64,000 nt of DNA from Ferruginibacter albus (GTDB lineage: Bacteria > Bacteroidota > Bacteroidia > Chitinophagales > Chitinophagaceae): contig NZ_CP083388.1 of assembly GCF_020042285.1 (NCBI RefSeq), positions 1,452,001 to 1,516,000 of the forward strand. The letters are read 5' to 3'. The translations under genes were made by a program, and so were the position numbers. Positions 43,068-51,111 of this stretch are shown piece after piece. The notes below the pieces were generated by a model, which did no database searches, was not told where the DNA came from, and was given only the letters and a program-made list of their open reading frames with translations. Positions within the stretch are counted from its first letter, which is position 1; every line of letters begins with the position of its first letter.

Positions 43068-44204
43068 ATGAAAATACAACAGCACAAGTTTTCAAAAGCC
43101 AAAGGCTGGGAAGTTATTCGTGATGGACAATTTGATCCAGCGCTTAGTAATTTTATAATAGTATTTGGAAGTACGGAACTTCTCTCCGATAAAACGGTAT
43201 ATGATGAAATTAGAAGCATTTATCCTAATGCAACAATTTTATTGAACTCTACCGCCGGCGAAATTATTGATACCCAGGTAAATGACGATTCTATTTCGCT
43301 TACTGCCATTCTGCTGGAAAAAACCACCATTAAAACAGCTATTATACAGGTGCAACATGAGCAAGATAGTTTTACTGCAGGTAAAGCACTTGCTATGCAA
43401 TTGGATCCTAACGACCTGAGAAATGTATTGGTAATTGCCGATGGACAAAAAGTAAACGGAAGTGACCTGGTGGACGGCTTACAAAGTTCTTTACCAAAAG
43501 AAGTGATCATTACAGGTGGCTTAGCCGGCGATGGCGCCCGTTTTGCAAAAACCGTTATCGGTTTGAATGAAGCACCATTGGAAGGTAGAGTTGCTGCTAT
43601 CGGTTTTTATGGTAACAACATCACTATTAATTATGGAAGTGTAGGAGGATGGGATTCTTTTGGTCATGAAAGATTGATCACTAAAGCGAAACAAAATGTT
43701 TTGTACGAATTAGACAATAAACCGGCGCTGGATATTTATAAAAAATATTTAGGGGATTATGCAAAAGATCTTCCTTTATCAGGACTATTGTTCCCGTTAA
43801 GCATACGTAACGAAGATTATAACAGTTCACTGGTAAGAACAATATTGGCCGTGAACGAAGAAGATAAGAGCTTAACCTTTGCAGGCAATATGCCGGAAGG
43901 TTCTTATGCCCGTTTAATGACAGCTAATTTTGATCGTTTAATTGAAGGCGCCTCCAACGCTGCACAAAAAACAATGGACGGTAATAAGAAAAAACCGGAC
44001 CTGGCTTTATTGATCAGCTGTGTTGGAAGAAAAATAGTATTGAATCAGCGTATAGAAGAAGAAGTAGAAGTGGTAAGGAATATATACGGTAATGAAACAG
44101 CCATAACAGGTTTTTATTCTTATGGCGAAATATGCCCTTCTCTTGACGAGAAATGTGATCTGCACAATCAAACGATGACAATAACTACTCTTACAGAAGA
44201 ATAA
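43068..44204 (+). CDS. FIST-domain sensor protein
   Basis: The 378-residue protein has FIST_N (FIIVFGSTELLSDKTVYDEI, ILLNSTAGEIIDTQVNDDSI, VIITGGLAGDGARFAKTVIG) and FIST_C (PALDIYKKYLGDYAKDLPLS, LALLISCVGRKIVLNQRIEE, then AITGFYSYGEICPS). FIST proteins are soluble small-ligand sensors, thought to bind amino acids or similar compounds. There is no membrane segment. The histidine-kinase gene starts 3 bases after the stop, so the pair is almost certainly a split sensor kinase. Confidence 0.92.
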   Translation: MKIQQHKFSKAKGWEVIRDGQFDPALSNFIIVFGSTELLSDKTVYDEIRSIYPNATILLNSTAGEIIDTQVNDDSISLTAILLEKTTIKTAIIQVQHEQDSFTAGKALAMQLDPNDLRNVLVIADGQKVNGSDLVDGLQSSLPKEVIITGGLAGDGARFAKTVIGLNEAPLEGRVAAIGFYGNNITINYGSVGGWDSFGHERLITKAKQNVLYELDNKPALDIYKKYLGDYAKDLPLSGLLFPLSIRNEDYNSSLVRTILAVNEEDKSLTFAGNMPEGSYARLMTANFDRLIEGASNAAQKTMDGNKKKPDLALLISCVGRKIVLNQRIEEEVEVVRNIYGNETAITGFYSYGEICPSLDEKCDLHNQTMTITTLTEE

Positions 44205-44206
44205 TT

Positions 44207-45154
44207 ATGGCTATCTATAATAAACTTTTATTACGGCAAGCCCAAAAGTATCTTGGAAACCTGGATAACATTTCTGAGGAGTTGCAGGCGTTTTTAAAAG
44301 CGGTTAATGAGTCATACGATCATTATGAAAAAGACCATCATTTATTAGAACGCTCTATTGAATTAAGCTCTGAAGAAATGATCGAGTTGAACCAGCAGTT
44401 GCGTAAGGAAACAGAAGGATTAAAGAAAGCGCACCAGGAATTAAAAGAAACCGAAAAGATACGATTAGAAAAAACATTAGATGCTCAAAAAATAAAGCAG
44501 TTACGCGAAATCTCTGAAGCCGTAATTGCTGCGCAGGAAAAAGAACGTTCTAATCTCGCTGCAGAATTGCATGATAATATCAACCAGATATTAGGCGCAT
44601 CAAGATTATACATTGATACAGCGATCAATAATGAAGAAGTAAGATTGAATTTAATAAAGGAAAGCAAATTGTTCCTTGATAATGCCATGGAAGAGATCCG
44701 GTATTTATCAAGAACTTTATTGCCACCTCGTTTGTCTCAAACCAGTTTAGTGGAAGCATTGAATGATATGATCAAAAATATCAAGATGGTTGACAAGCTG
44801 GAGATCATTACCGATTGGGAGCATTTAGATGAAAGTGCTATGTGTGAACAAATGAAACTCTCTATCTTCAGGATCATACAAGAACAATTGAATAATATAT
44901 TCAAACATGCACAGGCTACTACCGTAATCATAGAGATAACCCAGCATGACGGATTGCAATTAAGTATTAAAGACAATGGAATAGGATTTAATACTTCTGA
45001 AAAAAGAAATGGTATCGGTCTGCAGAATATAATAAGCAGAACCAACCTGTTTAATGGAGAAGTGGTGATAAACTCGGCGCCCGGCGAAGGTTGTGAGCTG
45101 CTGATATCATTTAACCGCCAGGTGGAAAATGTTCCGAAAAAAATCGCAAGCTAA
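44207..45154 (+). CDS. soluble sensor histidine kinase (HisKA_3 type)
   Basis: The 315-residue kinase has an N-terminal coiled coil (residues about 30-95), the HisKA_3 dimerisation helix with phospho-acceptor His122 in AAELHDNINQI, and an ATPase domain (LSIKDNGIGFNTSEKRNGIG, LQNIISRTNLFNGEVVINSA). No membrane helix or own sensor domain is visible, so the FIST protein upstream probably supplies input. It overlaps the ORF for the next small gene region at its end. Its receiver is unknown; two single-domain receivers and a sigma-54 activator are nearby. Confidence 0.9.
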   Translation: MAIYNKLLLRQAQKYLGNLDNISEELQAFLKAVNESYDHYEKDHHLLERSIELSSEEMIELNQQLRKETEGLKKAHQELKETEKIRLEKTLDAQKIKQLREISEAVIAAQEKERSNLAAELHDNINQILGASRLYIDTAINNEEVRLNLIKESKLFLDNAMEEIRYLSRTLLPPRLSQTSLVEALNDMIKNIKMVDKLEIITDWEHLDESAMCEQMKLSIFRIIQEQLNNIFKHAQATTVIIEITQHDGLQLSIKDNGIGFNTSEKRNGIGLQNIISRTNLFNGEVVINSAPGEGCELLISFNRQVENVPKKIAS

Positions 45155-45158
45155 ATAT

Positions 45159-45368
45159 ATGTCGCTAGAATTATTAAAGAAAGTACAATATAACAAAGAA
45201 GCCCGTCTTCATTCTGTTATAGAGGCAGGATTTAAATATGAATTCCCCGAATCTCTGCACCCCAGTTTTAAAAATTACATCTTTCGTTACGATCTGGTAA
45301 GTCGCTGGTATAAGCAGTTAAGCGATGAAGACCGAAACAAAGTTAACCGCACAAATGCATACGGGTAA
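45159..45368 (+). CDS. small hypothetical protein
   Basis: I chose ATG 45159 (69 residues, MSLELLKKVQYNKEARLHSV), 4 bases after the kinase stop. The rest reads FKYEFPESLHPSFKNYIFRY then DLVSRWYKQLSDEDRNKVN. No family is recognised. Its tight spacing suggests that it belongs to the FIST-kinase operon. Confidence 0.55.
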   Translation: MSLELLKKVQYNKEARLHSVIEAGFKYEFPESLHPSFKNYIFRYDLVSRWYKQLSDEDRNKVNRTNAYG

Positions 45369-45443
45369 ATCCCAATTCTATATTCTACCGCTCTTTGTGT
45401 ATTAATTTCCACATCTTTCTCTGTTATATTAATTAAATTAGGA

Positions 45444-45460
45444 TGGCATAATTATTCCAT
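45444..45460 (+). promoter_or_regulatory. sigma-54-like element before iron permease
   Basis: TGGCATAATTATTCCAT has the -24 half, and CC in place of GC at the -12 position. It lies 46 bases before ATG 45490. Confidence 0.4.
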
Positions 45461-45489
45461 TCTATTATTTAACTTCTAAACTATATAAC

Positions 45490-45987
45490 ATGAAAAAGAA
45501 AAAGGACAAGCATTTCTTTACTAAATTCTCTGCTGCAGTTACCAAAGCTACAGGAAGCCCTATAGTTTTTTTAATAGCGTTCCTTATCATTGTTGTCTGG
45601 TGTATTACTGGTCCTTTTTTTCATTTTTCTGATACCTGGCAATTGATCATTAATACCAGCACTACTATTATCACTTTTTTAATGGTGTTTGTAATTCAGC
45701 AATCGCAAAACCGCGATACGTTGGCGTTACAATTAAAACTGAACGAATTGATAGCAGCCAATAAAGATACCAGCAACCGGCTTATTGATATTGAGGATCT
45801 GAGCGACCAGGAGCTGGCAGTTTTAAAAAAATTCTATGTTAAGCTGGCAAAGCTGGCAGCCAAGGATAACGATCTTTTCTCTACACATTCTATTGATGAA
45901 GCTACCGAAAAGCATAATGTAAAACATGATCTGGCAAATGATTCAAAAAAACAATCACTTAAAAATAAGACACATGAAAAAGAATAA
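45490..45987 (+). CDS. low-affinity iron permease family protein
   Basis: The 165-residue membrane protein has the family layout: a basic N-terminus (MKKKKDKHFFTKFSAAVTKA), two close helices (IVFLIAFLIIVVWCITGPFF and WQLIINTSTTIITFLMVFVI), then the signature QQSQNRDTLALQLKLNELIA and an acidic soluble tail. Family name derives from a yeast iron permease; bacterial function is unproven. A TGGCATAATTATTCC element is 45 bases upstream. It overlaps the next small gene by 14 bases. Confidence 0.88.
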   Translation: MKKKKDKHFFTKFSAAVTKATGSPIVFLIAFLIIVVWCITGPFFHFSDTWQLIINTSTTIITFLMVFVIQQSQNRDTLALQLKLNELIAANKDTSNRLIDIEDLSDQELAVLKKFYVKLAKLAAKDNDLFSTHSIDEATEKHNVKHDLANDSKKQSLKNKTHEKE

Positions 45988-46138
45988 TCAAATAAGTTTA
46001 TCAGCATTATTTTTTCTGATCACTTTATTAAACAGTTGCAGAGTTGTAGGAGATATATTTAAAGCGGGCGTTTGGGTAGGAGTGATATTGATAATAGTAG
46101 TGATCGCCATTGTTGTATTTATTGTTTCCAGGATATAA
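45974..46138 (+). CDS. small membrane lipoprotein
   Basis: I chose ATG 45974 (54 residues). The peptide has a lipobox (FLITLLNSC, Cys22) and then a single strong hydrophobic helix (WVGVILIIVVIAIVVFIVS). Such peptides with the SCRVVGDIFKAG start recur in Bacteroidota, often misnamed as larger enzymes. Role unknown. It overlaps the iron permease end by 14 bases and is followed by a terminator. Confidence 0.6.
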   Translation: MKKNNQISLSALFFLITLLNSCRVVGDIFKAGVWVGVILIIVVIAIVVFIVSRI

Positions 46139-46140
46139 AA

Positions 46141-46170
46141 AAAGAAAGAGCTATAAGCTCTTTCTTTTTT
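46141..46170 (+). terminator. intrinsic terminator, possibly bidirectional
   Basis: AAAGAAAGAGCT and AGCTCTTTCTTT pair around a short loop and end in TTTTTT. It lies 2 bases after the lipoprotein stop and about 25 bases before the convergent dps stop. Confidence 0.88.
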
Positions 46171-46195
46171 AAGTTCGTATTGTTGTTTAATAAGA

Positions 46196-46666
46196 TCAAT
46201 TAAAATACCTTCTTAAGGTCCACGCAATGGTCTCATGATTTTCCATCAACGAGGTTAAAAAGTCCGTAGTACCTGCATCCTTTAATTTATCGCATTGATC
46301 TACTGCTTTTCTCAATGCAACAATTACCGATTCATGATCATGCAGTAATTCCTTTACCATGTCTATCGAGGATGGATATTTTCCCGGAGATTCTTTAAGG
46401 CTGGTTAGCGAAGCAAATTCTTTCATAGTACCTATTGTAGCAGAACCTAATTTATTGATGCGTTCTGCAATTTCATCGATCGCTTCTTCTAACTGCTTGT
46501 ATTGACCTTCAAAAAGCTTATGAAATTCCATAAAGCTTTCTCCTTTTACATTCCAATGGAACTTTCTTGTTTTTGTGTATAACGTAACTGCGTCTGATAG
46601 AACAGCCGATAATATATGTGTTACTTCTTTGAGATTTTTTTCCGGTATTCCGATATTAGGCTTCAT
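46196..46666 (-). CDS. dps: Dps, DNA-binding ferritin-like protein
   Basis: I chose ATG 46666 (156 residues, MKPNIGIPEKNLKEV). All ferroxidase ligands of Dps are present at exact spacing: His37 (KFHWNV), His49, Asp64 and Glu68 (IDEIAE). Dps dodecamers store iron and protect DNA from hydrogen peroxide. A perfect GG-N10-GC sigma-54 promoter lies about 40-50 bases upstream of the ATG, which would be an uncommon mode of dps control. The response-regulator gene on the same strand ends 45 bases upstream of that promoter. Confidence 0.95.
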   Translation of the reverse strand: MKPNIGIPEKNLKEVTHILSAVLSDAVTLYTKTRKFHWNVKGESFMEFHKLFEGQYKQLEEAIDEIAERINKLGSATIGTMKEFASLTSLKESPGKYPSSIDMVKELLHDHESVIVALRKAVDQCDKLKDAGTTDFLTSLMENHETIAWTLRRYFN

Positions 46667-46702
46667 ATGTTTTGTTTTAAATTTTATATAATAATGTAAG
46701 AT

Positions 46703-46719
46703 TGGCAATATCTATGCCA
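46703..46719 (-). promoter_or_regulatory. sigma-54 promoter of dps
   Basis: TGGCATAGATATTGCCA on the minus strand has -24 TGGCA and -12 TTGC, with exactly 10 bases between GG and GC. The predicted start is near 46693, leaving a leader of about 27 nt before ATG 46666. Confidence 0.6.
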
Positions 46720-46762
46720 TCGCTATGGCAATATGTATTTACTATGGATTTAAAAAGTAAGA

Positions 46763-47128
46763 TCAGTTGTCTGTCTCCCGCAATTGTTCAACCGTCTGAT
46801 AAATGGTGTCAATAGTAAATGGTTTACTGATAAAACGGTCTACCCCTAATTCCGCTGCTTTATTCCTGTCAACATTATTGTCATAAGCCGTTATCATAAT
46901 TATTTTTGAATCGGGAGAGTGTTTTTTTATATGACTGATGTAATTAAGGCCGGTTCCATCGGGCAGGTGATTATCTAAAAAAACAAAATCGGGCGCATTG
47001 CCTTGCAGTGCTTCAGAAGCTTCCGACAACGTGTTAACATATTTAGCTGAAATGCTTTTGTTCTTGAGTATGCTGCTCAATAAATAGCATATATCTATCT
47101 CATCGTCTATTATTAAGGCTTGCTTCAT
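46763..47128 (-). CDS. single-domain response regulator
   Basis: I chose ATG 47128 (121 residues, MKQALIIDDEIDICYLL). Phospho-acceptor Asp52 lies in FLDNHLPDGTGL; the acidic pair is Asp8-Asp9; switch residues are the Thr in MITAYD and the Lys in ISKPFT. There is no output domain. It resembles the receiver at 23647. It is divergent from the sigma-54 activator at 47460, and an exact GG-N10-GC promoter lies in the shared gap. Confidence 0.92.
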   Translation of the reverse strand: MKQALIIDDEIDICYLLSSILKNKSISAKYVNTLSEASEALQGNAPDFVFLDNHLPDGTGLNYISHIKKHSPDSKIIMITAYDNNVDRNKAAELGVDRFISKPFTIDTIYQTVEQLRETDN

Positions 47129-47191
47129 TATTTCAACATAAGAACCTCTCTTTAAGTGCTTTTGATTTTGTTGAGGTAAATTTCTAATTGT

Positions 47192-47208
47192 GAGCAATTA
47201 GTCTGCCA
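47192..47208 (-). promoter_or_regulatory. sigma-54 promoter of the single-domain response regulator
   Basis: TTGGCAGACTAATTGCTC on the minus strand matches TTGGCA-N6-TTGCT, with 10 bases between GG and GC. The predicted start is near 47182, giving a leader of about 54 nt. Confidence 0.6.
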
Positions 47209-47325
47209 AGCAGTATTAACATCATGAAAAGCAGTAAAATAACGTATAAATACTTCGGGAATTATTTCTTTTAGTTTGAATTTTAGGTTTTAAGTAGCCT
47301 TTTATAAGCAGTAAAAAATACAGTT

Positions 47326-47383
47326 TGTGGAATTATTTCCCCGATTTCTACAATAGCGTTTGAAAAACACAGTGTGGAACACA
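47326..47383 (+). promoter_or_regulatory. candidate activator sites between divergent regulator genes
   Basis: Two dyads lie here: GGAA/TTCC around 47329-47339, and GTGT-GGA-ACAC at 47372-47382. The second overlaps AGTGTGGAAC, also found inverted at 23557-23566 before another response regulator. The position suits upstream activating sites for the sigma-54 promoters on both sides. Confidence 0.4.
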
Positions 47384-47393
47384 TTTTTATATT

Positions 47394-47410
47394 TGGCAGG
47401 GAATTTTCTT
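47394..47410 (+). promoter_or_regulatory. sigma-54-like promoter before the sigma-54 activator gene
   Basis: TTTGGCAGGGAATTTTCTT has a full -24 half; the -12 position reads TC in place of GC. It lies about 65 bases before ATG 47460 and suggests autoregulation. Confidence 0.45.
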
Positions 47411-47459
47411 ACACACTCTGGTATTAACCCTTTACTTTTTAATGTTTAAAACTTACAAG

Positions 47460-48887
47460 ATGAAGAAAACAATTCTCGTAATAGATGATGATGTTGATAT
47501 GTGCTTTTTGCTAAACAGGTTTCTGAGCAAAAATGGTTACGAAGTAGAGATCGCTCATTCAGCACAAAGCGGACTGGAAAAATTTAAGGAGAAAAAATTT
47601 GATATTGTTTTGTGCGATTTCAGATTGGGCGATAAGAAAACGGGAAAGGATGTATTGCTGGAAGTAAAAGGCATGTCTCCCGAAACCATCGTGATCATTA
47701 TCACCGGCTATTCAGATATTAAAATAGCGATCGATGTAATTAAGATGGGAGCTTATGATTATATCGCTAAACCATTAATACCTGATGAAGTACTGAATGT
47801 TATAAACAGCGCCATTTTAAAATCAGAAGGAAACGAACAAGGAACCACTAAAGCCGGAAGCAGCGCACAAAAGATCAAGAGGTCTTCAGCAGGTAATGGA
47901 GAGTATATGGTGGGCAATGCCCCGATAACAAGAGAGTTATACAAACAGGCAGAAATAGTGGCGCCTACTAATTTTAGTGTGATCTTATACGGCGAAAGCG
48001 GTACAGGTAAAGAGGTAATTGCAAAAACCATTCATGAGAAAAGCAACCGTAGCAGTAAGCCTTTTGTAGCAATGGATTGTGGTACGCTTTCAAAAGAATT
48101 ATCCGGTAGTGAACTATTTGGGCATATGAAAGGCTCTTTTACCGGGGCTTTAGCTGATAAAGCGGGTCACTTTGAATTAGCAAATGGTGGAACTTTGTTT
48201 TTAGACGAAGTGGCAAATTTATCTGCAGAGATTCAGGCTTCTTTATTAAGAGTTATACAGGAACGTAAAGTAAAACGTATTGGCGGTACAAAAGAAATTG
48301 ATGTAGATGTTCGTATCATAGTAGCTTCCAATGAGAACCTGCAGGAAGCTTACCGAAAAGGAAAATTCAGAGAAGACCTCTATCATCGGTTCAACGAGTT
48401 TTCTATAAACATTCCACCTCTGCGTAAACGCAAAGAAGATATCCCCTCATTTGCAGAATTCTTTTTAAACAAAACAAAAACAGAATTGAATAAAGAGGTA
48501 GATGGTTTTGAAGATGGCGTTATAAAGATGTTTGTAAACTATTCATGGCCGGGAAATTTAAGAGAATTTAAAAATGTGATCAGAAGATCAGTGCTGTTGG
48601 CAACGAGTGAAAAAGTAACCGCCGATAGCCTTCCATGGGAAATAACAAGCGCACAGGAAACAAATAGTATTGTTGCAGAACCGCAACCTTCGGGAAGTTT
48701 GATAAAGCCGGCAGTAAAAGAAACATTGGATCTAAAAGATGCGGCATCCAAAGCAGAATATGAAGCTATTATGTCTGTATTAAAGGACGTAAATTTTAAT
48801 AAAACAAAAGCTGCTGAAATTTTAAAAATAGACAGAAAGACCTTGTACAATAAAATAAAAGGTTACGAAGAGTCGCAGCATTTTTAA
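47460..48887 (+). CDS. sigma-54-dependent transcriptional activator, NtrC class
   Basis: The 475-residue protein starts at ATG 47460 (six residues shorter than the longest frame). Order: receiver (Asp53 in LCDFRLGDKK), AAA+ sigma-54 interaction domain with Walker A GESGTGKE, the GAFTGA loop as GSFTGA in FGHMKGSFTGALAD, Walker B GGTLFLDEVANLS, then a Fis-type helix-turn-helix (FNKTKAAEILKIDRKTLYNK). It hydrolyses ATP to open RNA polymerase-sigma-54 complexes once phosphorylated. The cognate kinase may be the FIST-linked kinase at 44207. Targets probably include dps and the adjacent response regulator. Confidence 0.95.
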   Translation: MKKTILVIDDDVDMCFLLNRFLSKNGYEVEIAHSAQSGLEKFKEKKFDIVLCDFRLGDKKTGKDVLLEVKGMSPETIVIIITGYSDIKIAIDVIKMGAYDYIAKPLIPDEVLNVINSAILKSEGNEQGTTKAGSSAQKIKRSSAGNGEYMVGNAPITRELYKQAEIVAPTNFSVILYGESGTGKEVIAKTIHEKSNRSSKPFVAMDCGTLSKELSGSELFGHMKGSFTGALADKAGHFELANGGTLFLDEVANLSAEIQASLLRVIQERKVKRIGGTKEIDVDVRIIVASNENLQEAYRKGKFREDLYHRFNEFSINIPPLRKRKEDIPSFAEFFLNKTKTELNKEVDGFEDGVIKMFVNYSWPGNLREFKNVIRRSVLLATSEKVTADSLPWEITSAQETNSIVAEPQPSGSLIKPAVKETLDLKDAASKAEYEAIMSVLKDVNFNKTKAAEILKIDRKTLYNKIKGYEESQHF

Positions 48888-48914
48888 AATAGTATGCCAA
48901 TAAGTGAAAAAATG

Positions 48915-48940
48915 GATGCATTTTTAATGCATCTTTTTTT
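48915..48940 (+). terminator. intrinsic terminator after the sigma-54 activator
   Basis: GATGCATT and AATGCATC form an 8-bp stem with a three-base loop, followed by seven T. It is 28 bases after the stop codon. Confidence 0.9.
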
Positions 48941-49032
48941 ATGTTTGTTATCATAGTGTTGTTTCTATAGATGCAGTAAACTTTTATTTATTTTTTAGCT
49001 ATTTTAGGGATAGCCACCTAAAACTTACAGCT

Positions 49033-49560
49033 ATGACCAAATCACTAAGCAGCCTGCTTTTGCTTTCAGCTATTATTTTATTCTCTTGTTCAAAATCTAA
49101 CACTGATGGAGGGCATACGAATATCGGCGGTACACTAAAAGCCACTATTGATGGGACTCCCACCACTTTTTATAATGCGGTTGCTACTAAAGTAACAACT
49201 ACAAGCGGTAACTATACAAGTTATTCAATTGGCATAGGAGCGTGGGAGGGTATAGCTTACGCTTCAAGCGGAATAACCCTGGCAGTTGCCGGCACAGAAA
49301 GCATTAAAGCCAACACTTATTACAGCAACTATGCAACATTTGGAAATGCTATAGCAGGCTTAAATTATTTTAAAACGGGCTCTGTAAATTTTGCGAGTAA
49401 TGAATTTACTCCGGATACTTGTATTCTTACAATTAATTCATTAACGCAAGATTCAGTAAAGGGAACTTTTAGCGGCAGAGTAAAACTATTAACAGGCAAT
49501 GCTTCCGATACGGTGCATGTAATTACGAATGGAAGCTTTAGCGCAGTGATCGCCAATTAA
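49033..49560 (+). CDS. hypothetical lipoprotein, paralogue of the gene at 62049
   Basis: The 175-residue lipoprotein has lipid Cys19 (IILFSCSKSN). The mature part is a beta-rich module with TLKATIDGTPTTFYNA near the start and VKGTFSGRVKLL..HVITNGSFSAVI at the end. The gene at 62049 has the same frame of motifs (TTNVDGVPVTSFNG, VRGTFSGTV, HVITNGQFYL), so the two are paralogues. It is probably an outer-membrane-attached surface or periplasmic protein of unknown role. Its stop overlaps the stop of the convergent DUF4256 gene by 4 bases. Confidence 0.65.
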   Translation: MTKSLSSLLLLSAIILFSCSKSNTDGGHTNIGGTLKATIDGTPTTFYNAVATKVTTTSGNYTSYSIGIGAWEGIAYASSGITLAVAGTESIKANTYYSNYATFGNAIAGLNYFKTGSVNFASNEFTPDTCILTINSLTQDSVKGTFSGRVKLLTGNASDTVHVITNGSFSAVIAN

Positions 49561-50126
49561 ACTCTTAAAGAACCACGAAATCCTCTTGCTGCATAATAGG
49601 AATCTGCTCCATTATGATAAAGAAATATAGTGTTGTAACGTCGGTCGCAAAAAAGGGCGCCGCCTAATTTTCTAACTTCCGGCGTAGTTAATATCCAACT
49701 GGATGTTTTGGTATCAAAACTTCCCAACTTTTGCAATGCACGATATTGTTCTTCATTTAAAATTTCAATACCCATTTCGCTTGCCATGTTGATAGCACTG
49801 TTTGTAGGCTTGTGTTCTTTTCTTTTTTCCAAGGCTTCGTGATCGTAACAAATGCTTCTGCGTTCTTTAGGGCTCTCTGCAGCACAATCATAAAAAATAT
49901 ATTCACCCGTCTTTTTATCAACATCAACAACATCCGGCTCGCCGCCTGTTATTTCCATTTCATTCAACGACCATAATTTGCCGGGATTGTTTTCCAATCT
50001 TGATTGCACATCTTTCCAATCAATTCCTTTATGCCGGCTCATGTTCTTTTCAAAGCGACTCTTCAAAATGCCAATCAATTCTTTGTTTAATGAAGCTGAT
50101 AATTCTTTCTTATTGTTCTTACCCAT
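49557..50126 (-). CDS. DUF4256 protein
   Basis: The 189-residue protein matches DUF4256: LIGILKSRFEKNMSRHKGID, LWSLNEMEITGGEPDVV, YIFYDCAAESPKERRSICYD, GGALFCDRRYNTIFLYHNGA and ending ARGFRGSLRV. It is soluble and of unknown function. It is the last gene of a minus-strand series ArsR, SRPBCC, DoxX, YdeI, DUF4256, all closely spaced. Confidence 0.9.
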   Translation of the reverse strand: MGKNNKKELSASLNKELIGILKSRFEKNMSRHKGIDWKDVQSRLENNPGKLWSLNEMEITGGEPDVVDVDKKTGEYIFYDCAAESPKERRSICYDHEALEKRKEHKPTNSAINMASEMGIEILNEEQYRALQKLGSFDTKTSSWILTTPEVRKLGGALFCDRRYNTIFLYHNGADSYYAARGFRGSLRV

Positions 50127-50136
50127 AATGAAATGT

Positions 50137-50715
50137 TTAATCGTTTAAGCCTTTCCCTTTTAAAATAGCAGGAATACATTTTTCAATTCTTGCTTCACGG
50201 GTGGCAGATTGTTTTGCCTGCGAAAAATAAAAGAGATATGCCCGTTGTCTTCCGGGAGTTAATGCATCAAAAGCAGTTTTCAACTTACCGTTTTTATTTA
50301 ATTGTTTTTTAAATTCTTCGGGAACAGGATAGTCTGCAGTCTTTTTTAACGTTATTTTCAATCCTGCTTTTTCCACTTCTATTGCTTCATAAATATAAGC
50401 TTTCAACGTTTTTGCCAGCTTCGCAATTTCCTTGGCATTAGTAAAACGTACCTGTCGTGCAGATTGCACATTTTCTGTTTGTTGAATTAAGATCTTCTTA
50501 CTGTCTTTTAATAAGGCGCCTTTGAAAAACAGCAATGCACAATATTCTTTAAAGCCATGTATTAAAACAATGTTTGCTTTATTCAACGTATAACAAGGTT
50601 GGCCCCATTTCAATTCTTCATTCAATCCGCAATCCGATATGATCTTTCTTAATAATTCAAATTCTTCTTGCCATTTTGTTGTTTTATCAAAAAAGAAATC
50701 AACTTTAGGATTCAT
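50137..50715 (-). CDS. YdeI/OmpD-associated (DUF1801 plus OmdA) family protein
   Basis: The 192-residue protein has an N-terminal DUF1801-like part (WQEEFELLRKIISDCGLNEE, LKWGQPCYTLNKANIVLI, FKEYCALLFFKGALL) and a C-terminal bacteriocin-protection/OmdA-like part (LTPGRQRAYLFYFSQAKQSA, TREARIEKCIPAIL). The activity is unknown. It lies 10 bases upstream of DUF4256 and 15 bases downstream of DoxX in the ArsR operon. Confidence 0.88.
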   Translation of the reverse strand: MNPKVDFFFDKTTKWQEEFELLRKIISDCGLNEELKWGQPCYTLNKANIVLIHGFKEYCALLFFKGALLKDSKKILIQQTENVQSARQVRFTNAKEIAKLAKTLKAYIYEAIEVEKAGLKITLKKTADYPVPEEFKKQLNKNGKLKTAFDALTPGRQRAYLFYFSQAKQSATREARIEKCIPAILKGKGLND

Positions 50716-50730
50716 GTTATTCAGTTTGAT

Positions 50731-51105
50731 TTATGAAGTTAACTTTCTATCTGCCGGTCTAAAATACCAGGATACAATAGTAAGAACAATCAATAATATC
50801 GGGCCAAAAAATTCTTTACCGCCATCACTAGTTATTATGTGAGAAATCAAAGCCCCGGACATGCAAAAGAAAAAGCCGGCGTATGCCCATTCTTTTAATA
50901 AAGGAAATTTTGGAACAAGCACTGCGATCACTCCCAAAAATTTCCAAACAGCAATAATGGTCATTAGGTATGCCGGGTAACCTAAATGGTTAAACAACTT
51001 TACTTCGTCCGGGTATTTTATAAATTGGACAATGCCGGTAGATGTCATTCCTAAAGAAAGCCAGAGTGTAGCGATCCAGTAGATGATCTTATTTCTTTTT
51101 GCCAT
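50731..51105 (-). CDS. DoxX-like membrane protein
   Basis: The 124-residue protein has four hydrophobic helices (IYWIATLWLSLGMTSTGIV, YLMTIIAVWKFLGVIAVLVP, WAYAGFFFCMSGALISHII, FFGPILLIVLTIVSWYF), matching the DoxX-like group commonly found after ArsR and SRPBCC genes. The function is unknown; its place in the operon suggests an inducer-linked membrane step. It is 6 bases downstream of the SRPBCC gene. Confidence 0.85.
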   Translation of the reverse strand: MAKRNKIIYWIATLWLSLGMTSTGIVQFIKYPDEVKLFNHLGYPAYLMTIIAVWKFLGVIAVLVPKFPLLKEWAYAGFFFCMSGALISHIITSDGGKEFFGPILLIVLTIVSWYFRPADRKLTS

Positions 51106-51111
51106 GTTGTA

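Noticed and set aside
45926..45973. Longer start for the small lipoprotein after the iron permease
   Set aside because: The extension would overlap the permease further and hide the signal peptide behind 16 residues.
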